Part shown: positions 1 through 6,282 of the stretch, piece by piece | How positions within the stretch are numbered: position 1 is the stretch's first letter | Layout: every line of letters starts with the position of its first letter | Assembly (NCBI GenBank): GCA_013327885.1 | Contig: JABUMY010000017.1 | Coordinates: 1 to 64,000 of the forward strand | From: Flavisolibacter longurius | GTDB lineage: Bacteria; Bacteroidota; Bacteroidia; Chitinophagales; Chitinophagaceae | Direction of reading: 5' to 3' | Length of the DNA: 64,000 bases | Made by a program: the position numbers and the translations under genes | The notes under the pieces: model-generated | What the model was told of the DNA's origin: nothing | The model's database searches: none | The model's input: only the letters and a program-made list of their open reading frames with translations

Positions 1-87
1 TTTAATTAACCGGTTCCGTTCAACACCGGCTTCATTGTTCGCCCGTTGGGCGCAACGAAGCCTTAGTTATTGTGTGCTGGGCTTTTG
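1..87 (-). repeat. attC-like palindromic site at the window edge
   Basis: Non-coding stretch after the stop codon of the first small gene. It folds into nested palindromes: GGCTTC (28-33) pairs with GAAGCC (57-62), and GCCC (41-44) with GGGC (48-51). Read on the minus strand, the core is GCCCAAC, which fits the integron attC core RYYYAAC; on the plus strand it is GTTGGGC (45-51), the partner motif GTTRRRY. A GTTCAAC (18-24) lies nearby. A full attC is usually 57-141 bp, so this site would continue beyond the window. No integrase is visible; the call is an inference from motif and position after a minus-strand gene. Confidence 0.35.
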
Positions 88-318
88 TCAGCCCAAAGTT
101 TCAGCAATGTCAATACAGATAAAGCCTGCCATTTTCAAAATGTCTGTTACCATTTCAGGGTGGTTGTCATCTTCTAAGTGTTCAACTATTAAAATTTTGT
201 CAGGGCGATTTAAGTTAAAAGAAAATTTGCAGTCTGTGTAAAATGGTTGAAGCATTTGAATTATGGCTTTTGCTTCGTCTTGTTTAGTTACCGATGTTTT
301 GAATTTTGAAAAAATCAT
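88..318 (-). CDS. small HMA-like hypothetical protein
   Basis: A 76-residue soluble protein with no signal peptide. Its spacing of hydrophobic residues (an N-terminal FKTSV strand, a KQDEAKAIIQML helix, a DKILIVEH strand and a MVTDILKMAGF helix) resembles the beta-alpha-beta-beta-alpha-beta fold of heavy-metal-associated domains, but the metal-binding CxxC is absent. Small proteins of this type are common and uncharacterised in Bacteroidota. It is the last gene before the attC-like palindrome at 1-62 and is separated by a terminator hairpin from the monooxygenase gene at 406-699, so it may be an independent cassette. Function unknown; the fold assignment is weak. Confidence 0.6.
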   Translation of the reverse strand: MIFSKFKTSVTKQDEAKAIIQMLQPFYTDCKFSFNLNRPDKILIVEHLEDDNHPEMVTDILKMAGFICIDIAETLG

Positions 319-325
319 TGTGGAG

Positions 326-385
326 GTTTTAAAAAGAACTGGCTGCCGTAAATTCGCAAGACGATTTTATGGCAGCCAGCCTAAC
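326..385 (-). terminator. intrinsic terminator hairpin
   Basis: Imperfect stem of about 18 bp: CTGGCTGCC (339-347) pairs with GGCAGCCAG (371-379) and pairing continues inward with two mismatches. On the minus strand the stem is followed by a T-rich run (331-338 read in reverse). It lies after the 406-699 gene and just before the start of 88-318. Confidence 0.6.
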
Positions 386-405
386 ATTAAATGTTTAATA
401 ACCCC

Positions 406-699
406 TTATTTCGCTGCCAAAATATCTATTGGCTCAATTTTGGGTGCTGCAGCAAGTAACTCGGCAGCGTTTTCCATTAACGCCTTTGCAATCTTACCAC
501 CAAGATGTGCTTTTCTACCTTCTTCATCTGAAAAAGTGTCAAAAATGCCAAATGTAGAAGCGTCAATACGGAACGCAAACCACGTAATAGTACCCGCTTC
601 TTCATTAGCAAGTGGCAATGCACTTGTAATAAACTCTTCAACACTTTTTTCTTTTCCTGCTTTTGCTTCTAGTCGAACTAATAATCCTAATTTTTTCAT
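406..699 (-). CDS. antibiotic biosynthesis monooxygenase (ABM) domain protein, putative quinol monooxygenase
   Basis: A 97-residue protein that fits the dimeric alpha+beta barrel ABM family. It opens with LGLLVRLEAKAGKEKSVEEF, has a central TITWFAFRID strand and the FGIFDTFSDEEGRKAHL segment typical of these small cofactor-free oxygenases. Known relatives oxidise quinols or polyketide rings, or degrade haem; the substrate here cannot be told. It is cytoplasmic. It lies 100 bp downstream of an AraC-family regulator on the same strand, which suggests that the regulator controls it or that both are co-transcribed, and it ends at a hairpin terminator. Confidence 0.75.
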   Translation of the reverse strand: MKKLGLLVRLEAKAGKEKSVEEFITSALPLANEEAGTITWFAFRIDASTFGIFDTFSDEEGRKAHLGGKIAKALMENAAELLAAAPKIEPIDILAAK

Positions 700-798
700 G
701 TCTTTTTATTTTTTAATTAAACCAATTTTGTTTTAACAAATTTAGCTCTCTAAGCTTGTGAGGCTTTTTTATTTAGTTCAAAAACTTATGAAAAAAGG

Positions 799-1647
799 TC
801 AAACTGTGTTAGTCTGTTTTGGGCTGTATCCGAATTCATTTTTAAAGGCAGTACTAAAATTTGATAGGCTATCGTAGCCAAATTCCATATAAATTTCGGA
901 AGGAGTTGCTTTGTTATTCAGCAGCAATTCTCTTGCTTTGTTCAATCGTGTTTGTTGAAACCATTTGCCCGGAGATTCTTGATAAATGGAGATGAATTTC
1001 CTTTTAAAGGTAGATGCACTCATATTGCATAGAAACGCTACTTCTTCAAGGTTTAAATTAGTGTACAGGTTTTTTTCAATGACTTTTTTAAACGATAATT
1101 CTCGTTCGCTGGTTAATAAAGAATTTAGATAAGCAAAAAAAGGTTGTCCATATTTATTAGCTAAGTAAAGCATAATTTCTTCAAACTTTAGTTCCAGTAT
1201 TTTTTGTGAAATTGTTTTGTGTAAACCAAAGCTATGTTTGAGAGAATTGATGTAGTGAACAATGAAATTGTCTTTTTCTATAAAGAAATAAGGAGCAGTT
1301 ATTGTTGGTTTATTTTGATTGAATTGAGGCGAGTGTTTCACTAAAAAATCGCTGATGTTTTTTTGAGAAAAGAAAAAAAGCAAGCAACGATAACTGCTTG
1401 TCCCAACAAGCTCTGTCATTAAAAAATTACCTGATGAAATAAGCAGGGATTGTGTGTCATTTATAGAAACGATGTCGTTAGAAAAGTGAATATCCTTTTG
1501 TCCGTCTAACAAAAAACTAATGACATTTTTGTTTAGGTTAATTTTGTTTTTGGTAGCATTTTTATACACTTCGTAATTAGCAATTTGCAATTCTGACGAA
1601 TTGTGGTTGCCCTCAAATAAATTTTCGGGGAGATTGATAATATCCAT
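799..1647 (-). CDS. AraC-family transcriptional regulator
   Basis: A 282-residue protein with a C-terminal AraC/XylS double helix-turn-helix over roughly the last 90 residues. The first HTH contains NLEEVAFLCNMSASTFKRKF; the second contains the hallmark GYDSLSNFSTAFKNEFGYSP. The N-terminal ~180 residues are a cupin-like sensing region rich in F, I and L with no recognised ligand motif. It is DNA-binding and cytoplasmic. Codon use is AT-rich, unlike the chromosome further right, which suggests it arrived with the accessory block. The neighbouring ABM oxygenase is the obvious candidate target. Confidence 0.88.
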   Translation of the reverse strand: MDIINLPENLFEGNHNSSELQIANYEVYKNATKNKINLNKNVISFLLDGQKDIHFSNDIVSINDTQSLLISSGNFLMTELVGTSSYRCLLFFFSQKNISDFLVKHSPQFNQNKPTITAPYFFIEKDNFIVHYINSLKHSFGLHKTISQKILELKFEEIMLYLANKYGQPFFAYLNSLLTSERELSFKKVIEKNLYTNLNLEEVAFLCNMSASTFKRKFISIYQESPGKWFQQTRLNKARELLLNNKATPSEIYMEFGYDSLSNFSTAFKNEFGYSPKQTNTV

Positions 1648-1830
1648 AATGTTCTGTCTTAAGTAAAATATTCTGCAAGTTTCAAAAATCCTTTCTAAAT
1701 CAATTGAAGTATTTTTATTCTATCTGTTTCAAGTTGAGCTATGGTATGATGTCGGGTAGCCTTGCACACAACGTGAAAGCATTGGCGATGTGGCGGTATT
1801 CTGTGTTCCGTCTGCCTGGTACCGCTGCTG
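1648..1830. other. non-coding flank between AraC gene and IS110 element
   Basis: No gene. It should contain the promoter of the AraC gene. GCGGTA (1793-1798) can pair with TACCGC (1820-1825). ACACAACG (about 1768) resembles but does not match the attC core RYYYAAC. The exact left boundary of the insertion element lies somewhere near the right end of this stretch or just beyond it. Confidence 0.3.
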
Positions 1831-1959
1831 ATTAAAGATACAAAAGCTCATCGTTTATTCTGCTGCTTGGCTTTGTTCGTCTGCCGAAACCGAAGCTGAA
1901 TAGCGAACAAAAAGATGAGAACATATTCGTCGCCCCGCCATTGCTGTAATGCAATCCTA

Positions 1960-2160
1960 TGTTTACAATTGAGTAAATTCAGGTATGAGGTTAAACCACT
2001 AATTCGAAAGAACAAAGGGCGGAATAAGATGTTAAATGCACTTCGGCCTTTGAGCCTCTCTAACATGATCATCCCCGCCCTTTTCTTACCCGATGCTGAA
2101 CAGTTCAACAAGCTCATTTTTGAAGCTTGCAGTAGGATCGATAGCACAGTGTAAGATTGT
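1960..2160 (+). ncRNA. candidate IS110 bridge RNA
   Basis: The leader of the transposase gene is highly structured. AAAGGGCGG (2014-2022) pairs with CCGCCCTTT (2075-2083); inside it ATGTTA (2029-2034) pairs with TAACAT (2061-2066), leaving internal loops on both sides and an apical loop. A second hairpin follows: CAAGCT (2109-2114) with AGCTTG (2124-2129). Stems with large internal loops just upstream of an IS110 recombinase are what bridge RNAs look like; the loops carry target- and donor-specifying guides. The limits and the loop assignment are inferred. Confidence 0.45.
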
Positions 2161-2221
2161 TCTTCCGAGGCCGTTTTCCCTCTTCTAAAGGTACAAAGCA
2201 TTCACTCAAAACGCATTCAAC

Positions 2222-3199
2222 ATGGAAACAAAAAAATTATGCTGCGGCATTGATGTCTCTTTCACCACACTGGATGTATGTTATCAAAACAACCTCGGCG
2301 AGCTCTTTCACCTGCACGTTGGTAACAACAACGCCGGCTTCAAAAAAATTATGGAGCATACCGGCACAAACCACCATTTTGTGATGGAAGCCACCGGTGT
2401 GTATTACATCCGCTTGGCCTTCTTTCTTCACAGCCATGGCTGCACGCAAAGTGTGGTGAATGCCCTTTCTATCAAACGTTTCATTCAAATGCATGGGGAG
2501 CGAAACAAATCTGATAAAAAAGATGCGGGCTGGATCTGCCGCTACGCCATTGAGCAACAGCCGCCTGCCTGGCAAATGCCCGACAGCGCTTACTTTCAGG
2601 GCAAACAACTCTACAACACTATCCGCGAATACCAGGAGCAGATCAAGCGATTCAACAACCAATTACATAGTCTCGGCCTATTACCCATACAAAGCAAAGA
2701 AGCAATACGGTCCATCGAAAAGATAAGGAGCAGTTTGCAAAAAGAAGTCAAAACACTGGAGGGTAAACTACAGGAACTCCTGGCGGCGTGGCAACCCGAA
2801 CAACTTAAAAACATCAGCAGTGTGAAAGGCATCGGCAAGCGGGCAGCCGCTATGTTAATTATCTTCACGCAAGGATTCAAACACACTCACAGTCACCGGC
2901 AGTTGATCTCTTTTGCAGGACTAAGTCCAACCGAATACAGCAGCGGCACCAGCATTCAAGGCGAATCCAAAATCTGTAAACGGGGTGGCAAGCTGCTAAG
3001 AGATGTTTTGTACATGTGTGCGATGAATGCCATGAAAACCAACCCTGCCTGCAAAGCTCTTTACGAACGCCTCAGAGCAAAAGGTAAAACAGGAAAACAA
3101 GCTCTGATTGCTGTGTGTAACAAACTGTTGAAGCAGGTCTTTGCTGTCATGAAAAACAATACCCTCTATCAACCAGCATACCGCTCAGCAAAACCTTAA
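2222..3199 (+). CDS. IS110-family transposase (DEDD recombinase)
   Basis: A 325-residue transposase. The N-terminal RuvC-like domain keeps all four acidic residues: D11 (GIDVS), E56 (VMEATG), D98 and D101 (KSDKKDAG). A coiled region around residues 130-190 leads to the C-terminal Transposase_20 domain, which starts at KGIGKRAAAML and includes GLSPTEYSSGTS with candidate catalytic serines at 240-245 and KRGGKLLRDVLYMCA. Known relatives move by RNA-guided recombination without a DDE mechanism. The frame is intact, so the element may be active. ATG at 2222 is the only sensible start. Copies elsewhere in the genome cannot be judged from here. Confidence 0.93.
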   Translation: METKKLCCGIDVSFTTLDVCYQNNLGELFHLHVGNNNAGFKKIMEHTGTNHHFVMEATGVYYIRLAFFLHSHGCTQSVVNALSIKRFIQMHGERNKSDKKDAGWICRYAIEQQPPAWQMPDSAYFQGKQLYNTIREYQEQIKRFNNQLHSLGLLPIQSKEAIRSIEKIRSSLQKEVKTLEGKLQELLAAWQPEQLKNISSVKGIGKRAAAMLIIFTQGFKHTHSHRQLISFAGLSPTEYSSGTSIQGESKICKRGGKLLRDVLYMCAMNAMKTNPACKALYERLRAKGKTGKQALIAVCNKLLKQVFAVMKNNTLYQPAYRSAKP

Positions 3200-3228
3200 A
3201 AATTTATTTGGTTTTTCTCACAGTTCAT

Positions 3229-3235
3229 GTTGGGC
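3229..3235. repeat. integron-like core motif GTTGGGC
   Basis: GTTGGGC fits GTTRRRY. It is the inverted partner of GCCCAAC at 3930-3936, and the two bracket the two-gene minus-strand cassette. It lies immediately right of the IS110 element. Confidence 0.35.
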
Positions 3236-3249
3236 GTTCGCTTTTTGTC

Positions 3250-3528
3250 TTACAAGTCAATAATCTTCTGAGCAATTTCTTCGCAATGTTTTTTGCTTTC
3301 TGTAGTCGCAACTTCCATGTCAACTAATTCAAACTTGTAAAGCTTTTCTGCAATAGTTGTCTTGTCTGCCTTGTGAATTTTTAAACCGAAGATTTGCAAC
3401 GCATAACTTGTATACTCATCTCTTGCTTCTTCCACATCATTTACTCCAACTGGGTCCCAGTCATTCCAAAGAATTTCGTCAATGGATTTCAAAATGTTCT
3501 TTTGGTCAATAGTCATTTTCATCGTCAA
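3250..3528 (-). CDS. DUF1871-like hypothetical protein
   Basis: A 92-residue soluble protein. Its centre reads SIDEILWNDWDPVGV followed by DEYTSYA, a pattern found in DUF1871-type small proteins and some immunity-like families. No catalytic motif is apparent. The start overlaps the stop of the upstream gene by 4 bp (ATGA), so the two are translationally coupled. Three in-frame ATGs occur in the first five codons (3528, 3522, 3516); the first gives the coupling. The pair could be an immunity or stress module of the cassette, but nothing in the sequence proves this. Confidence 0.6.
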   Translation of the reverse strand: MTMKMTIDQKNILKSIDEILWNDWDPVGVNDVEEARDEYTSYALQIFGLKIHKADKTTIAEKLYKFELVDMEVATTESKKHCEEIAQKIIDL

Positions 3529-3905
3529 AACATTTCATTATAAGCCTTAACATGATGAGGAAACTCTTCTTCATAAAATGGATAAGGGATGCCTAAAACT
3601 GTGATGTCAAACACATCATTGTTCATGCCTGAAACATTTGCTACAATACCTTTTATTTTCGTTCCTGTCTCGTCAATTACTATAAGATTTGGAATATCAC
3701 TTGTCTGAATAAGTCTGTCGTCTGGATAATCAGTGACTATTTTAATGTTGTTTGCTAAGCAATGAGTTTTAAAAAAGTCATAGCCAGAAATAATATTGAT
3801 AAATTTTATTTTACCAAAAACAACACCCATCGGTGCGTCTGCTTTTTCAAGTTCAGTCGTTCCGATTTTATTGCCGTCAAGTAAAATGTCGTAAGTTTTA
3901 TTCAT
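3525..3905 (-). CDS. hypothetical cassette protein
   Basis: About 126 residues, no signal peptide. It begins MNKTYDILLDGNKIGTTELE and ends KAYNEMF. The N-terminal half resembles a compact beta-rich fold with a DAPMGVVFGKI strand-turn; no family is recognised with confidence. I chose ATG at 3905 rather than the TTG at 3938 because the longer version would read through the GCCCAAC core motif at 3930-3936. It is coupled to the following gene by a 4-bp overlap. The two genes share low GC content and are flanked by inverted core motifs, which suggests that they moved together. Confidence 0.6.
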   Translation of the reverse strand: MNKTYDILLDGNKIGTTELEKADAPMGVVFGKIKFINIISGYDFFKTHCLANNIKIVTDYPDDRLIQTSDIPNLIVIDETGTKIKGIVANVSGMNNDVFDITVLGIPYPFYEEEFPHHVKAYNEMF

Positions 3906-3929
3906 TAGAAACTGTCTGTCTAAAGTGAC

Positions 3930-3936
3930 GCCCAAC
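3930..3936. repeat. integron-like core motif GCCCAAC
   Basis: GCCCAAC fits RYYYAAC and is the inverted partner of GTTGGGC at 3229-3235. It marks the right-hand edge of the last cassette; to its right lies a short palindrome, GCAAG and CTTGC around 3950-3961, and then chromosomal sequence. Confidence 0.35.
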
Positions 3937-4089
3937 AATTGTATTTACGCAAGTCCTTGCTCCAACTTGTATTGATTTTCAAAAGCAATTAGAGCAAGAT
4001 TTCAACCTTAACTTTTTTTGCAAAGAAATAAAACTGGCCTGTCGTAAAATCTTTCAATCTAAAGACAAGTGTTTTCTGCCTTTCCCCAA

Positions 4090-4131
4090 AACAAAAAACC
4101 CTCACCAAACTTTCATTTGATGAGGGTTTCC
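4090..4131 (-). terminator. terminator after tRNA-Leu
   Basis: AAACCCTCA(CC/TC)AAA (4096-4109) pairs with TTTGATGAGGGTTT (about 4117-4129), and on the minus strand the stem ends in a T-rich run (TTTTTTGTTTT). It lies 10 bp beyond the 3' end of the tRNA. Confidence 0.8.
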
Positions 4132-4139
4132 ATTGTTAT

Positions 4140-4224
4140 TGGTGCCCAGGACTGGATTCGAACCAGCACACCTCGCGGCGCTGCCACCTGAAGACAGTGC
4201 GTCTACCAATTTCGCCACCTGGGC
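4140..4224 (-). tRNA. tRNA-Leu (CAG anticodon)
   Basis: Type II cloverleaf of 85 nt with encoded CCA. Acceptor GCCCAGG (4224-4218) pairs with CCTGGGC (4150-4144), the discriminator is A, and CCA occupies 4142-4140. The anticodon stem CTGTC/GGCAG encloses the loop TTCAGGT, giving CAG (reads CUG). The long variable arm and the TTCGAAT T-loop fit tRNA-Leu. Its 3' end points toward the accessory block at 1-3,950, a common position for an integration site. Confidence 0.95.
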
Positions 4225-4335
4225 AGGAAAACAAAAGAGCAATGGAAAAAGAAACAAGCTAAAATTCTGCGAACAGTTACCTGTTTTCTGATTTTTTTGT
4301 TCCCTTTCGGGGTTGCAAATATAGGGGGAAACCTT

Positions 4336-5271
4336 TTAAACTTCCAACACCTTTTTTTGCTTCCGCCAACTTAACAAAAGAATTCCGGTGATCACCAGGC
4401 TAGTGCCTACCAGTTGCTCCACCAGGATCGGTTCGTTCAGCAGCCAGTGGGCTTGTAAAATGGTGGACACAGGACCGATGCTGGAGATAATGGCCACGTT
4501 GTTGGAGCCGATCCGCTTCATGGCCTGCGCCAGCAAAAACGTAGGGATCACCGTGGCAAAAATGGCCAGCAGGATGCCGTAAGGAATGGTGGTCGTTTGT
4601 AAAAGTGGCGCCATAGACCCGTTGGTAAAAAGATAGTGCAGAAAAACACCACCCGTTGCCGCCAGCATGGCGTAAGCAGTAAACCGGTTGCTGCCAATGT
4701 GCGGAATGATCTTGCCGCTGCCGGAAAGGTAAACTGCATAGGTAACGGCGCAAACAGCTACGCAAAAACTACCCCACCAAAACTGCGGGTTGGCAGCTTC
4801 CAGCCGCACTTCGCCAAGAAAGGCAATGCCGATGCCGGCATAGGTAAGGAGGAGGGCCATCCATTGCAATTTGTATACTGCCTGCCGAAAGAAAAAAAGG
4901 TTGATGAGCACCGCAAACGTGGGATACAAAAAAAGAATTAACCGCTCCAGTCCGGCCGATATGTATTGCAGGCCGATAAAATCAAACAGGCTGCTGAGGT
5001 AGTAGCCAAAAATGCCAAGGGCAAGTGTGGCAGTCCATTGCTTTTTGGTGAGGGGTGCCTGCGCCTCCCGCCGGCTAACCAAAAAGGCCGCTACCACGTA
5101 AAAGGGCAGGGAAAAAAGCATGCGCAGCGTTAGCAGGGTAACGGCTTCCACTCCTGTAGCAAAGAATGCTTTTTTGACCAGGATGGCCTTGGTGGAAAAC
5201 AGGATCGCACCCAAAAACGTGATCAGGAAACCGGCAACGGTAAGGGTTCGCTTTTCAGCAGTAGTGTTCAT
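4336..5271 (-). CDS. EamA/DMT-family transporter
   Basis: About 311 residues with ten hydrophobic segments in two EamA repeats, typical of drug/metabolite inner-membrane exporters. The first repeat begins GFLITFLGAILFSTKAILVKKAFF and contains LRMLFSLPFYVVAAF and RLILFLYPTFAVL; the second contains TAYAMLAATGG and ends SLVITGILLLSWRKQKK. I chose ATG at 5271 (MNTTAEKRT) because the 15 residues before it in the longer frame read from a repeat-like intergenic sequence. Substrate unknown. It stands alone, with dapD upstream on the same strand but separated by 170 bp of repeats. Confidence 0.85.
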   Translation of the reverse strand: MNTTAEKRTLTVAGFLITFLGAILFSTKAILVKKAFFATGVEAVTLLTLRMLFSLPFYVVAAFLVSRREAQAPLTKKQWTATLALGIFGYYLSSLFDFIGLQYISAGLERLILFLYPTFAVLINLFFFRQAVYKLQWMALLLTYAGIGIAFLGEVRLEAANPQFWWGSFCVAVCAVTYAVYLSGSGKIIPHIGSNRFTAYAMLAATGGVFLHYLFTNGSMAPLLQTTTIPYGILLAIFATVIPTFLLAQAMKRIGSNNVAIISSIGPVSTILQAHWLLNEPILVEQLVGTSLVITGILLLSWRKQKKVLEV

Positions 5272-5442
5272 TTGAAATAGAAAAAACCACAAAGACCCTG
5301 GGGCAAAACGTTTCACTGCATTCTCTTTGTGACCCTTTGTGCCTTCCTGTCTTTGTGGTATAAAAAAACCAGCTTCTGTCAGGTTTGTAACAAATCAAAA
5401 GCGACCTTCCCACACTTACCACTCACCATTCACCACTCACCA
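5272..5442. repeat. intergenic palindrome and CACCACTCACCAT minisatellite
   Basis: Two repeat types share this gap. ACCACAAAGAC (5286-5296) is the perfect inverse of GTCTTTGTGGT (5349-5359), with CTTTGTG repeated in between. At about 5412-5447 runs a degenerate repeat of CCACTCACCATT-like units, which recurs at 9839-9869 and 52021-52053. Confidence 0.6.
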
Positions 5443-6255
5443 TCACACCGCCACGTTAAAATCACGCAGGGCATCGTTCAGGCTTGTTTTCAGGTCGGTA
5501 CTGGCCTTGCGCTGGCCAATGATCAGGGCACAGCTTACACTGTATTCGCCTGCCGGGAATTTTTTGGCATAACTACCGGGGATCACTACACTCCGTGCCG
5601 GTACCCGTCCGCGGTATTCCACCGGTTCGGCGCCGCTCACGTCGATGATCTTGGTCGATTGGGTCAACACCACGTTGGCGCCCAGCACCGCTTCTTTTTC
5701 TACCCGTACGCCTTCCACCACAATACAGCGGGAGCCGACAAACACGCCGTCTTCAATGATCACCGGTGAGGCTTGCAGGGGTTCCAGCACGCCGCCAATG
5801 CCAACGCCGCCGCTCAGGTGCACGCCTTTGCCAATTTGTGCGCAACTGCCTACGGTGGCCCAGGTGTCCACCATCGTGCCTTCGTCAACGTACGCACCGA
5901 TGTTGACATAAGAGGGCATGAGCACCACGTTTTTGGCAATGTAGGCGCCATAGCGGGCAATGGCATGGGGCACGGCACGAACACCCAGTTCTTTGTACCC
6001 TTTTTTCAGGAGCATTTTATCGTAAAACTCAAAAGGCTCAACGTTCCAGGTTTGCATAGGCTGAATGCCGAAATAAAGCAGGATCGCCTGTTTTACCCAT
6101 TCGTTCACCTTCCAGCCATCTTCGGAAGGCTCGGCAACACGGAGGCGGCCTTTGTCCACCTCTTCAATCACCGTGCGAACCGCTTCCTGGAAAGCCTGGT
6201 AAGACATCATTTCGCGGTTTTGCCAGCCTTGCTCAATTGTTTCTCTTAAGTTCAT
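5443..6255 (-). CDS. dapD: 2,3,4,5-tetrahydropyridine-2,6-dicarboxylate N-succinyltransferase
   Basis: A 270-residue enzyme of the succinylase branch of lysine/diaminopimelate synthesis: tetrahydrodipicolinate plus succinyl-CoA gives N-succinyl-2-amino-6-ketopimelate. The N-terminal helical domain (1-95) includes NEWVKQAILLYFGI. A left-handed beta-helix of hexapeptide repeats follows (about 100-235), with MPSYVNIGAYVDEGTMVDTW, ATVGSCAQIG and GVLEPLQASPVIIEDGVFVGSR. Length and domains match DapD. It is cytoplasmic and works as a trimer. The gene is divergent from the glycosyltransferase at 6283, with only 27 bp between the two starts, so the promoters must overlap coding sequence or each other. 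Confidence 0.96.
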   Translation of the reverse strand: MNLRETIEQGWQNREMMSYQAFQEAVRTVIEEVDKGRLRVAEPSEDGWKVNEWVKQAILLYFGIQPMQTWNVEPFEFYDKMLLKKGYKELGVRAVPHAIARYGAYIAKNVVLMPSYVNIGAYVDEGTMVDTWATVGSCAQIGKGVHLSGGVGIGGVLEPLQASPVIIEDGVFVGSRCIVVEGVRVEKEAVLGANVVLTQSTKIIDVSGAEPVEYRGRVPARSVVIPGSYAKKFPAGEYSVSCALIIGQRKASTDLKTSLNDALRDFNVAV

Positions 6256-6282
6256 CGGTCAAAAATTATTTTTGCAAACTTA

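Larger units (their letters stand above)
1830..3225 (+). mobile_element. IS110-family insertion sequence (ends approximate)
   Basis: One intact DEDD transposase gene with a long non-coding leader (about 390 bp) and a very short trailer (about 25 bp) before the GTTGGGC motif at 3229. Long leader plus short trailer is the layout of the IS110 group, whose leader encodes the bridge RNA. No terminal inverted repeats are seen, as expected for the group, so both ends are estimates. The element sits directly against an attC-like core, and several IS110/IS1111 relatives are known to insert specifically in attC sites. Confidence 0.65.

Noticed and set aside
339-385. Palindrome followed by GCCTAAC as another attC site
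   Set aside because: The core motif lies on the wrong side for an attC and has no GTTRRRY partner at a fitting distance; stem plus T-run on the minus strand is explained by a terminator.
5412-5447. CCACTCACCATT repeats as a CRISPR array
   Set aside because: Units are about 10 bp, irregular and without unique spacers of constant size; no cas genes are present.
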